6,780 nt of DNA from Actinomycetota bacterium (GTDB lineage Bacteria > Actinomycetota > Acidimicrobiia > Acidimicrobiales > CADCSY01): contig JACOTK010000178.1 in assembly GCA_016178435.1 (NCBI GenBank), positions 1-6,780 on the forward strand, written 5' to 3'. The translations under genes were made by a program, and so were the position numbers. Below the pieces are notes generated by a model. That model did not search any database. It was given only the letters and a program-made list of their open reading frames with translations, and had not been told where the DNA came from. Numbering within the stretch: the stretch's first letter is position 1; every line of letters begins with the position of its first letter. Positions 1 to 5,630 of the stretch are shown one piece after another.

Positions 1-280
1 AGTCCCGACGGGTCTCGGTCAGCTCGACAAGCACCCGCTCGCCGGGAACGACTCCCGCCACGAACACCACCTTGCCGTCGTCACCACGGGCCAGCCCGTC
101 TCCCCCTGCCGCAAAACCGAAGACCTGCAACTCGACGGGCGGCGTGCGGGGAGGGACCAGGTCACGCCTGTTCCAGCGCGGCAGGGTCGTTTCGGGGCTG
201 TTCGTTTCGGGGCTGTTCGTTTCGGGGCTGTTCGTTTCGGGGCTGTTCGTTTCGGGGCTGTTCGTTTCGGGTGACGTCAC
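1..280 (-). CDS. TRAM-domain RNA methyltransferase (RlmD/RumA-like), N-terminal part
   Basis: Partial gene that runs off the left edge; 93 codons are visible from a GTG start at 280. Residues about 49-92 (VELQVFGFAAGGDGLAR, then DDGKVVFVAG and VPGERVLVEL) form a clear TRAM RNA-binding domain. An N-terminal TRAM domain is typical of SAM-dependent uracil-C5 rRNA/tRNA methyltransferases such as RlmD/RumA; in MiaB-type enzymes TRAM is C-terminal. The catalytic domain lies outside the window, so the exact target base is unknown. Residues 4-28 are five perfect PETNS repeats followed by PETT, a low-complexity, probably disordered tail not expected for the family. The GTG has no Shine-Dalgarno sequence but sits 6 bp after TATCCT, which fits a leaderless message. 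A TTG at 130-128 is the only later candidate start I noticed before TRAM, but it also lacks a ribosome site. The gene is divergent from rpe, 39 bp away. The family call is firm; the start is moderately so. Confidence 0.82.
   Translation of the reverse strand, partial: MTSPETNSPETNSPETNSPETNSPETNSPETTLPRWNRRDLVPPRTPPVELQVFGFAAGGDGLARGDDGKVVFVAGVVPGERVLVELTETRRD
187..269 (-). repeat. Perfect 15-bp tandem repeat (5.5 copies) coding for PETNS
   Basis: The plus-strand unit is gggctgttcgtttcg, present in five identical copies at 195-209, 210-224, 225-239, 240-254 and 255-269, with a partial copy at 187-194. Read on the minus strand it falls in frame inside the methyltransferase gene and encodes PETNS five times. 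The unit length is a multiple of three, so copy-number change would lengthen or shorten the protein tail without a frameshift. The lack of divergence between copies points to recent expansion. Confidence 0.95.
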
Positions 281-286
281 CTCGTG

Positions 287-292
287 AGGATA
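287..292 (-). promoter_or_regulatory. Putative -10 element for the TRAM methyltransferase gene
   Basis: On the minus strand TATCCT (a TANNNT match) ends 6 bp before the GTG start at 280. That is the usual distance from a -10 hexamer to the transcription start, so transcription would begin at or next to the start codon. No good -35 box is visible and there is no ribosome binding site, which is consistent with a leaderless transcript. Confidence 0.45.
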
Positions 293-305
293 CGGGCGGA
301 CGGCG

Positions 306-311
306 TATCGT
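306..311 (+). promoter_or_regulatory. Putative -10 element for rpe
   Basis: TATCGT (TANNNT) lies 8 bp before the rpe ATG at 320. No Shine-Dalgarno sequence lies in between and no convincing -35 box is seen. A leaderless or nearly leaderless rpe message is the simplest reading. The element lies 13 bp from the opposite-strand -10 hexamer at 287-292, so the two promoters are back to back. Confidence 0.42.
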
Positions 312-319
312 CTGTGTTC

Positions 320-997
320 ATGGCCCGACCCCTGCAGATCGTCCCCTCCGTGTTGCCCGCCGACTTCGCCAGGCTCGGCGAGGAGGTCGCGGCGCTCGAG
401 AAGGCCGGGGTGGACGGCATCCAGTGGGACATCATGGATGGTCGCTTCGTGCCGAATCTCACGTTCGGCCCCGACGTCGTTGCCTCCGTTCGTTCGTTGG
501 TGACGGTTCCCTTCGAGGCACACCTCATGATCGAGGACCCGGACACGATGATCAACCGGTTCGTCGAGGCCGGCTGCGAGTTGATCATCGTCCATGCGGA
601 GACGACCCGTCACCTGCACCGCACGCTGGGCATGATTCGTGATCTGGGCGCCCGCTCGGGTGTCGCGCTCAACCCGGGCACGCCCGCCGAGGTGGTGCGC
701 CCGCTGCTCGACATGATCGACATGGTGCTGGTCATGACGGTCAACCCGGGCTTCGGGGGCCAGAGCTACATCGCCTCCATGGAACCCAAGATCGCCGAGG
801 TGGCCGAATGGATTGCCGCAGCGGGGGGCGGGATCGATCTCGAGGTCGACGGCGGCATCGGACCGGCCACCATCGCCGGTGCGGCCGCGGCGGGGGCAAA
901 CGTCCTTGTCGCCGGGACTGCGCTGTACCGGGACCCCGAAGGCCTCGCCCACGCGGTCACCGATCTGCGGTCCCGTGCCGAGGCCGCCCGCCCGTAA
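320..997 (+). CDS. rpe: Ribulose-phosphate 3-epimerase
   Basis: 225 residues, normal length for the family, forming one TIM barrel. It interconverts D-ribulose 5-phosphate and D-xylulose 5-phosphate in the cytosolic pentose phosphate pathway. Visible motifs: IVPSVLPADFARL at 7-19, the strand-2 motif WDIMDGRFVPNLTFGP at 36-51 with catalytic Asp37, AHLMI with metal ligand His68, MTVNPGFGGQ at 139-148 (phosphate and substrate loop), and LEVDGGIGP at 174-182 with catalytic and metal-binding Asp177. The position usually filled by the first metal-ligand His (HxDVMDG) is Gln35 here, so three of four classical ligands remain. The ATG at 320 is chosen because the conserved N-terminus begins there; a GTG at 284 would add 12 residues unlike the family. 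No ribosome site precedes it. The gene is convergent with the nuclease-helicase gene, and its TAA stop abuts the palindromic element at 998. Confidence 0.96.
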   Translation: MARPLQIVPSVLPADFARLGEEVAALEKAGVDGIQWDIMDGRFVPNLTFGPDVVASVRSLVTVPFEAHLMIEDPDTMINRFVEAGCELIIVHAETTRHLHRTLGMIRDLGARSGVALNPGTPAEVVRPLLDMIDMVLVMTVNPGFGGQSYIASMEPKIAEVAEWIAAAGGGIDLEVDGGIGPATIAGAAAAGANVLVAGTALYRDPEGLAHAVTDLRSRAEAARP

Positions 998-1085
998 GGA
1001 CTCGAGACAGAACAACTTGGGCATTTCTGTTCGAACCCGCAGCATGGAAGGCACAAGGGCAATCAAGTTGTTCTGTCTCGAGTCC
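998..1085. repeat. 88-bp palindromic element: perfect 22-bp inverted repeats, TAA-flanked
   Basis: The left arm (998-1019, starting GGACTCGAGACAGA) and right arm (1064-1085, ending TCTGTCTCGAGTCC) are exact reverse complements over 22 bp, 23 bp if 997/1086 is counted. The loop at 1020-1063 is 44 nt. The trinucleotide TAA stands directly on both sides (995-997 and 1086-1088; TAAGG also recurs at 995-999 and 1086-1090), like a target-site duplication. By hand count the arms are 50% GC and the loop about 55%, clearly below the neighbouring genes. It lies between the convergent ends of rpe and the helicase gene. RNA from either strand would fold into the same long hairpin, so it could act as a bidirectional terminator, although no U-tract follows. 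No ORF is present, so any transposition would depend on an enzyme encoded elsewhere. Confidence 0.9.
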
Positions 1086-1097
1086 TAAGGTTCGCTC

Positions 1098-4000
1098 TCA
1101 GCGTGCATGTCGGTCAACCATGCCGATCTGGATGGCCTGAACCTCCTCGACGCCGATCTCGATGGCGTGGGCCTTTTCGACGAAACGACACAGCGCATTG
1201 ACGAGCCGAAGCTGCTCGGGACGATGACAGCGGGTGGCGAGCAGCTTCGGGCTTCCCACCACGATGGCGAGGGCCTGGGCCCGAGAGATGGCGACGTTGA
1301 AGCGGTTGGGGCTGAAGAGGAAATCGAGACCCCGGGGCACGTCCTCGGCCGATGAGGCGGCCAGGGAATAGATCACGACCGGGGCCTCCTGGCCCTGGAA
1401 TCGATCGACGGTCCCCACCCGAACACCCGCCGGGAGCCCCTCGCTCAGCAGCGCCACCTGCGCGTTGTAGGGCGCTATCACCATGATGTCGCCAGGCGTC
1501 AACCGACGCGTGTCGCCCTGCCGGCTCGTGAAGAGACATCCGACAAGGCGATCCACCATGGCAGCCACGGCAGCGACCTCCTCCGAGGACCGGGTACGGC
1601 AGCCCTCGTGCGTGACGGGCGCCCAGCCCAAGCCCGCGTTCGGCATCCCCGGCCCACTCTCGATGTGCAGGCGGGCGCAGGCCGCGTTCGCCTGCAGACG
1701 CCCGTCGTAGGCAAGATGCGAGACGAAGTCGCAGATCTCGGGGTGCATCCGAAAGCTGTGCTCGAGAAAGATGCCCCGATCCGGCGGAATGGTCGCCGCG
1801 CCGGCCAGGATGTGCTCCAGAGCCGACACGTCGGCGCCGACCGGATGGATGGCCTGGGTCGGCTGTGCCAGCTGTTGGGGATCACCGAGCAACACCAGAT
1901 TGTCCGCAGCGCCCCCCACCGCGACCAGGTTGGCCAACGAGAACTGGCCGGCCTCGTCGATCACCAAGGTGTGCAGCGCACCGACCATTGACGCCCGAGC
2001 CATCAGCCAGGCCGTGCCGGCCACGACGTCGACCTGACGTTGCGCAACCAGGGACTCGACGACCTCGTTCTTCTCCTCCACCTGCACCGACGGGTCCCGA
2101 CTCCCCGACGTCTCGACGTCGAGGTCCGAAGCGTTGACCTTCCTCACGGCTCGGAACGTAACGCCCTCGTCCTTGGCCCGGGCACACACCGCGTCGAGGA
2201 GGTTGTCGATGGCCTTGTGGCTGTGCGCCGTGATCCCGACCTGATGGCCCGCCTGCACCAGAGCGACGATGAGCCGAGCGCCCGTATGGGTCTTTCCCGA
2301 ACCCGGTGGGCCCTGCACGGCCAGATAGCCGGAGTCGAGACGGGGAGCCAGACGGACGGCAGCGTCACTCCCCGACTCGTCCTCCCCTACCAGGGCGCCG
2401 GAGACGCCGGAGCCACGGCATCGAGGGGGCTTCCTCGCCATGACATCGCAAACTGCCCGGTAGGGGCCCGGAGCATCGATCCCGTGATCGGCAGCGAACC
2501 GGGCAACTCGCGCCACTCCTTGACGAAGCACCACGTCGCGCACCGGGCCTGCCGGGACCACCGAGCTCGGGTGGGGCGCGGCGTTCGTCGTTGCTCGTTT
2601 GAGGTCGACGAACCCGCGCCGTTGATCCAGGGCGACAACGGTCCCTGCGCCCTTTCCGGTCCTCGGGTCACAAGGTGTGTCTCCCGGCGACACCTTGTGC
2701 TCCTGGGTCGGATCGAAGCCATAGCGGTGAACGCGTGACCGGGCAGCGGGGGCGCCATCGTCGGGAAGCACCTCGTCGACATAGGTCAGCTCGCCGATGG
2801 ACTCGTGGTCGAGCACCAACTCCTCATCGGACTTGAGAAGACGGTCGAACCAGGCCCACCACTTCGGTTTGGCCTCGCGACGATGCCAGCCGACGAGTTG
2901 AGCCAGCAACCAACCGACTTGTTGCCCTCCGTCCCGCTCCCCGGCCTCATCCGGAACACCTGCCGACAAACACGCCACAAGCTCGGCGGACTCCTCGTCC
3001 TCCCTCGTGGTCTCCGAGGCTCGACGCTCGGCATTCATCGTGTCCCCGGGCTTCTCCTCCGCCCGGGGTTCGAAACGGGGAATCGGCGCTCCCAGCGCCG
3101 TCTCCAACTCGCAGCGAAGCGTTTCGAGCCAGTCACGAAGAGCGAGGGTTGAGCGGCAGTCCAGCTCGTTGTAGTCCTGCAGCTCCTGCAGGATCTCGTC
3201 GTCGTGCTCCTCACGCCATTCCTCATAGGCGCCGACGCTCGCCGCCCCGTCGGCGATCGCACCCTGGCGTTGCGGCCAATAGAAGGGCTCCAGCTTCTTG
3301 AGACCGTAGCTCTCCAACGAGACGCGCACGCCCTGGGTCACGACCCGGTAGAGGTCGACCATGACCTCCCCGCGCAGCAGCCGATCGACCTCTGCCTCAC
3401 GAGTGGCGTAGCGGCTCATGAGCTTCTTCATGGCCTGCACCTCGTAGGGGGCATAGTGATAGACGTGCATGGCCGGGTCTGCCTCGAGGCGCTCGATGAT
3501 GCAGTCCACGAACGCCTCGAACGCCGCCTTCTCGCCGGCGGCGTCGTGGGCCCACAACGCCAGGTAACGGGGCTCCTCCTCCGAGCCGTCCACGCTCGGG
3601 CGCTCATCACCCGCGCCACCCGCGCCTTCGAGCACGCCAAACAGGTACTCCAGGCCATGTTCACCCACCCAGGGATCGCCCTCGAAGTCGACGAACAGAT
3701 CTCCCGGCGAGGGCAGGGGCAATCCTGCCAGGCCGCGCCGACCGTCCCGGGTGAGATCCAACAACTCGTAGCGCAGCACGCCGTCATCCCGAGCCGCCAC
3801 CTGCAGGCGCGCCTGGTGTCGCAGGCGATCGATGGTCAAGGCCCCCATCCCCGGAATGGTGCGTTCCGACGGCCATCGTGCCAGCTCCCGCATCGTCACG
3901 ACGCCCGCTCGTTCGAGCTTGACCACCTGGTCGCCCCGTATGCGGGCGACGAGGGAAAGGTGGTCATCGACTCGACGTCGGTTGTCGCAGACCTCCTCCC

Positions 4001-4667
4001 ATGGACACCGCCGACAGTGGCTCACGGGGTTGGGGTAGGTCTCGGCCTGGTCCCCCCGGGTGACCGCCTCGACAAGACGCTCCTTGGCGAAGCGAACATA
4101 GGAGGTCACGTCGGCCACAGGGAAGCGATGGTGCATGCCGTCGCCCGCGATGACGGTCATCGACGCCGGCCACACTCCCTGGAGACGAGCGACCTGTTCG
4201 CTGTAACACGCCATCTGCACCAGAGCCGACGCTCCTGCCCGCCGTGCCAGCTTGGTGTCGGCCACCTCGTAGCTCCAGGAGCCCAGCTCGCTGGGGGTCG
4301 CCACCCGGAACAGGAAGTCGGCGTGCCCCCGCCACGTGCCGTCGAAGAACGTGGCCTGGTAGATCACCGATGCGCCCGCCCGCATGGCCGCGAGCGTGGC
4401 TTGCTCGTCCGCCCGGAGGGCTTCGGGTGATGAGCCCGAGACCTCGATGCGCACGACGGCTCCCTGCACCGCCTCGAGACGGGCGAGCTCGGCCCGTTCA
4501 TGATCGTCACCGCGCCTGGCGAGCAACGCACCGTCGGGATCCTCACGAGAGGGCCGCTCGAGCTCGCCGAACGCAACCAGCCGTTCGAGGCCGGCCAGAT
4601 GCTCGCAGGCCAGAAAGGCCGTGAGGTCGCTCGGACTCAGGATGAGGGACTCGCCGACTCGGTACAT
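1098..4667 (-). CDS. TM0106-type RecB-like nuclease / DEDDy exonuclease / SF1 helicase fusion
   Basis: 1189 residues. Residues 1-230 form a RecB/Cas4-like PD-(D/E)XK nuclease: GHADF with Asp117, YEVADTK with Asp137 and Lys139, and QMACY at 151-155. Cys21, Cys218, Cys221 and Cys227 (HCRRCPWEEVC) are placed like the 4Fe-4S ligands of AddB, Dna2 and Cas4. Residues 248-295 resemble a helix-hairpin-helix. Residues 322-515 are an RNase H-like DEDDy exonuclease of the YprB/RNase_H_2 kind: VDFEGD (Asp327, Glu329), HYAPYE at 404-409, Asp438, and YNELD (Tyr499, Asp503). Residues 780-1145 are a superfamily 1 helicase: Walker A GPPGSGKT at 786-793, IDEAGQ at 903-908, LGDPQQL at 927-933, SFRMHPEI at 971-978, TVDRFQGQE at 1086-1094, NVAISRA at 1124-1130. 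All three active centres look intact. DNA repair or end processing is likely but not shown. An in-frame TGA lies two codons upstream, which fixes the ATG start; GGTGAG two bases before it is a closely spaced ribosome site. The gene follows clpP at 78 bp. Confidence 0.93.
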   Translation of the reverse strand: MYRVGESLILSPSDLTAFLACEHLAGLERLVAFGELERPSREDPDGALLARRGDDHERAELARLEAVQGAVVRIEVSGSSPEALRADEQATLAAMRAGASVIYQATFFDGTWRGHADFLFRVATPSELGSWSYEVADTKLARRAGASALVQMACYSEQVARLQGVWPASMTVIAGDGMHHRFPVADVTSYVRFAKERLVEAVTRGDQAETYPNPVSHCRRCPWEEVCDNRRRVDDHLSLVARIRGDQVVKLERAGVVTMRELARWPSERTIPGMGALTIDRLRHQARLQVAARDDGVLRYELLDLTRDGRRGLAGLPLPSPGDLFVDFEGDPWVGEHGLEYLFGVLEGAGGAGDERPSVDGSEEEPRYLALWAHDAAGEKAAFEAFVDCIIERLEADPAMHVYHYAPYEVQAMKKLMSRYATREAEVDRLLRGEVMVDLYRVVTQGVRVSLESYGLKKLEPFYWPQRQGAIADGAASVGAYEEWREEHDDEILQELQDYNELDCRSTLALRDWLETLRCELETALGAPIPRFEPRAEEKPGDTMNAERRASETTREDEESAELVACLSAGVPDEAGERDGGQQVGWLLAQLVGWHRREAKPKWWAWFDRLLKSDEELVLDHESIGELTYVDEVLPDDGAPAARSRVHRYGFDPTQEHKVSPGDTPCDPRTGKGAGTVVALDQRRGFVDLKRATTNAAPHPSSVVPAGPVRDVVLRQGVARVARFAADHGIDAPGPYRAVCDVMARKPPRCRGSGVSGALVGEDESGSDAAVRLAPRLDSGYLAVQGPPGSGKTHTGARLIVALVQAGHQVGITAHSHKAIDNLLDAVCARAKDEGVTFRAVRKVNASDLDVETSGSRDPSVQVEEKNEVVESLVAQRQVDVVAGTAWLMARASMVGALHTLVIDEAGQFSLANLVAVGGAADNLVLLGDPQQLAQPTQAIHPVGADVSALEHILAGAATIPPDRGIFLEHSFRMHPEICDFVSHLAYDGRLQANAACARLHIESGPGMPNAGLGWAPVTHEGCRTRSSEEVAAVAAMVDRLVGCLFTSRQGDTRRLTPGDIMVIAPYNAQVALLSEGLPAGVRVGTVDRFQGQEAPVVIYSLAASSAEDVPRGLDFLFSPNRFNVAISRAQALAIVVGSPKLLATRCHRPEQLRLVNALCRFVEKAHAIEIGVEEVQAIQIGMVDRHAR

Positions 4668-4669
4668 GT

Positions 4670-4675
4670 CTCACC
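4670..4675 (-). promoter_or_regulatory. Closely spaced ribosome binding site of the nuclease-helicase gene
   Basis: GGTGAG on the minus strand ends only 2 bases before the ATG at 4667, closer than the usual 5-9 bases. An in-frame TGA just upstream leaves no earlier start, so this weak site or re-initiation after clpP would have to serve. Translation is likely modest. Confidence 0.4.
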
Positions 4676-4716
4676 AGTCTGACCGGCCGGTACGACAGTG
4701 GCGGCTCGACGGCCGG

Positions 4717-4737
4717 GGCCGACGAGCAGGCTCGGCC
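4717..4737 (-). other. Short GC-rich hairpin between clpP and the helicase gene
   Basis: GGCCGA (4717-4722) and TCGGCC (4732-4737) can pair over 6 bp around a 9-nt loop, starting 8 bp after the clpP stop. No U-tract follows on the minus strand, so it may attenuate transcription or stabilise the clpP 3' end rather than terminate fully. Such short stems arise by chance in GC-rich DNA, so support is weak. Confidence 0.25.
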
Positions 4738-4745
4738 TGGGTCGG

Positions 4746-5354
4746 TTACGAGCCCGACTGGCCCCGCTTCGAGATGACGTGGTCGATGATGCCGTAGGTC
4801 TGGGCGTCCTGAGGCGTGAACCAACGGTCGCGTTCGGAGTCGATCTCGATCTGCTCCGCGGTCTGACCGGTATGGAAGGCGATGCGCTCGGCCATGACCT
4901 TCTTGATGTAGTGGATCTGCTCTGCCTGGATGGCGATGTCCGACGCCTGACCCCGGACACCACCCGAGGGCTGGTGCATCATGATGCGCGCGTGGGGAAG
5001 GGCGTAGCGCTTGCCCGCGGCGCCGGCGCACAGCAGGAACTGGCCCATCGAGGCAGCCAGGCCCATGCAGATGGTGGCGACGTCGGGCTTGATGAACTGC
5101 ATCGTGTCGTAGATCGCCATGCCGGAGGTGATCACCCCACCGGGACTGTTGATGTACAGCCAGATGTCCTTCGTGTCGTCCTGGCCCTCGAGGTAGAGAA
5201 GCTGCGCGATGATCTGATTGGCCGAGACGTCGTCGACGTCGGTTCCGAGCACGACGATCCGATTCTGCAGCAGTCGGTTGAACACCTCGAACTGCGAGGC
5301 ATTGCCGTTGTCCTTGTTGACCGGCTCAGGCGAGTTGGCAATCACGTGCTCCAT
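4746..5354 (-). CDS. clpP: ATP-dependent Clp protease proteolytic subunit
   Basis: 202 residues, the normal ClpP length. ClpP is a cytosolic serine peptidase that forms a double heptameric ring and degrades proteins unfolded by ClpX or ClpC/ClpA. The catalytic triad is visible: Ser102 in AASMGQ, His127 in MMHQPSGG, and Asp176 in SERDRWF. INSPGG at 69-73 (oxyanion region) and GQASDI at 135-140 (handle helix region) are also present. The ATG at 5354 is chosen because GGAGGA lies 6 bases upstream (5366-5361); an upstream ATG at 5399 would add 15 residues and has no such site. The polar first 20 residues fit a short propeptide or axial loop. No second clpP and no clpX sits beside it, unlike the clpP1-clpP2 pair common in actinobacteria: upstream is a divergent tRNA-Leu gene and downstream the nuclease-helicase gene. 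Further clpP copies elsewhere in the genome are possible. Family assignment is certain; paralogue assignment is not. Confidence 0.97.
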   Translation of the reverse strand: MEHVIANSPEPVNKDNGNASQFEVFNRLLQNRIVVLGTDVDDVSANQIIAQLLYLEGQDDTKDIWLYINSPGGVITSGMAIYDTMQFIKPDVATICMGLAASMGQFLLCAGAAGKRYALPHARIMMHQPSGGVRGQASDIAIQAEQIHYIKKVMAERIAFHTGQTAEQIEIDSERDRWFTPQDAQTYGIIDHVISKRGQSGS

Positions 5355-5360
5355 CTGGTG

Positions 5361-5366
5361 TCCTCC
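5361..5366 (-). promoter_or_regulatory. Ribosome binding site of clpP
   Basis: GGAGGA on the minus strand is 6 bases before the ATG at 5354. This near-perfect Shine-Dalgarno sequence decides the start against the longer reading frame beginning at 5399. Confidence 0.85.
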
Positions 5367-5386
5367 AGGCGACAGGTTCTGGGGGA

Positions 5387-5392
5387 AGGTTA
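5387..5392 (-). promoter_or_regulatory. Putative -10 element for clpP
   Basis: TAACCT (TANNNT) on the minus strand lies about 32 bases before the clpP ATG, which would give a leader of roughly 25 nt containing the ribosome site. No clear -35 box is seen at 16-18 bp. Confidence 0.35.
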
Positions 5393-5428
5393 GCGTCACA
5401 ATCCACAGATGCGGGCCACTTGCGGCCG

Positions 5429-5458
5429 TTCGGGGTTCCGTCGCCCAGACCGTAGGCT
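5429..5458 (+). promoter_or_regulatory. Possible promoter of the tRNA-Leu gene
   Basis: TTCGGG (5429-5434) and TAGGCT (5453-5458) are separated by 18 bp and end 22 bp before the tRNA. Both are weak matches, and the position upstream of the tRNA is the main support. Confidence 0.3.
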
Positions 5459-5480
5459 GGGGCCGACCAGTCCTCGTCCT

Positions 5481-5564
5481 GCGGGCGTGGCGGAATTGGC
5501 AGACGCGCCGGGTTTAGGTCCCGGTGGGCTCCGGCCCTTGGAGGTTCAAGTCCTCTCGCCCGCA
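5481..5564 (+). tRNA. tRNA-Leu, anticodon TAG (reads CUN codons)
   Basis: A complete class II cloverleaf of 84 nt. The acceptor arms GCGGGCG (5481-5487) and CGCCCGC (5557-5563) pair perfectly, with discriminator A at 5564. The anticodon stem CCGGG (5508-5512) / CCCGG (5520-5524) encloses loop TTTAGGT, giving anticodon TAG at 5515-5517. The T arm has loop TTCAAGT at 5545-5551. The long variable arm between 5525 and 5539 is as expected for leucine. The 3' CCA is not encoded (CGA follows the discriminator), so it must be added after transcription. The gene is divergent from clpP and upstream of the sensor gene. Confidence 0.96.
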
Positions 5565-5585
5565 CGAATGATCCTGATGACCGCA

Positions 5586-5596
5586 TAAAGTAGACT
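5586..5596 (+). promoter_or_regulatory. Putative -10 region of the sensor / diguanylate cyclase gene
   Basis: Two overlapping TANNNT hexamers, TAAAGT (5586-5591) and TAGACT (5591-5596), form an AT-rich patch 34-44 bp before the ATG at 5631. No clear -35 box is visible. Read-through from the tRNA-Leu gene 22-27 bp upstream is an alternative source of transcription. Confidence 0.4.
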
Positions 5597-5630
5597 CTCC
5601 GTCACACGGCGACGGCCGGAGAGGCGGCGC

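Noticed and set aside
72..287. Plus-strand ORF with SGLFV repeats
   Set aside because: It is the reverse-strand reading of the 15-bp repeat. The minus frame continues into a genuine TRAM domain, while this frame has no family resemblance outside the repeat.
1029..1036. GTTCGAAC palindrome in the element loop, considered as an SOS (LexA) box or a tRNA T-loop
   Set aside because: The actinobacterial LexA site has CGAAC, a 4-bp spacer, then GTTCG, which is not this order. The bases flanking the T-loop-like string do not pair as a T stem.
998..1085. Integron attC site
   Set aside because: The inverted repeat is perfect, without the core GTTRRRY/RYYYAAC ends and bulged bases that attC sites need, and no cassette or integrase is nearby.
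3204..4430. Long plus-strand ORF (408 codons) opposite the nuclease-helicase gene
   Set aside because: It is fully antisense to a gene with clear nuclease and exonuclease motifs; the composition is explained by high-GC codon bias and no domain is recognisable.
5355..5399. Longer clpP start at 5399
   Set aside because: The extra 15 residues contain the strong GGAGGA ribosome site and a TAACCT -10-like hexamer, so this stretch is better read as the clpP leader.
5540..5564. tRNA-Leu 3' end as an integration attachment site
   Set aside because: I saw no second copy of the tRNA 3' end, and no integrase gene is present in the window.
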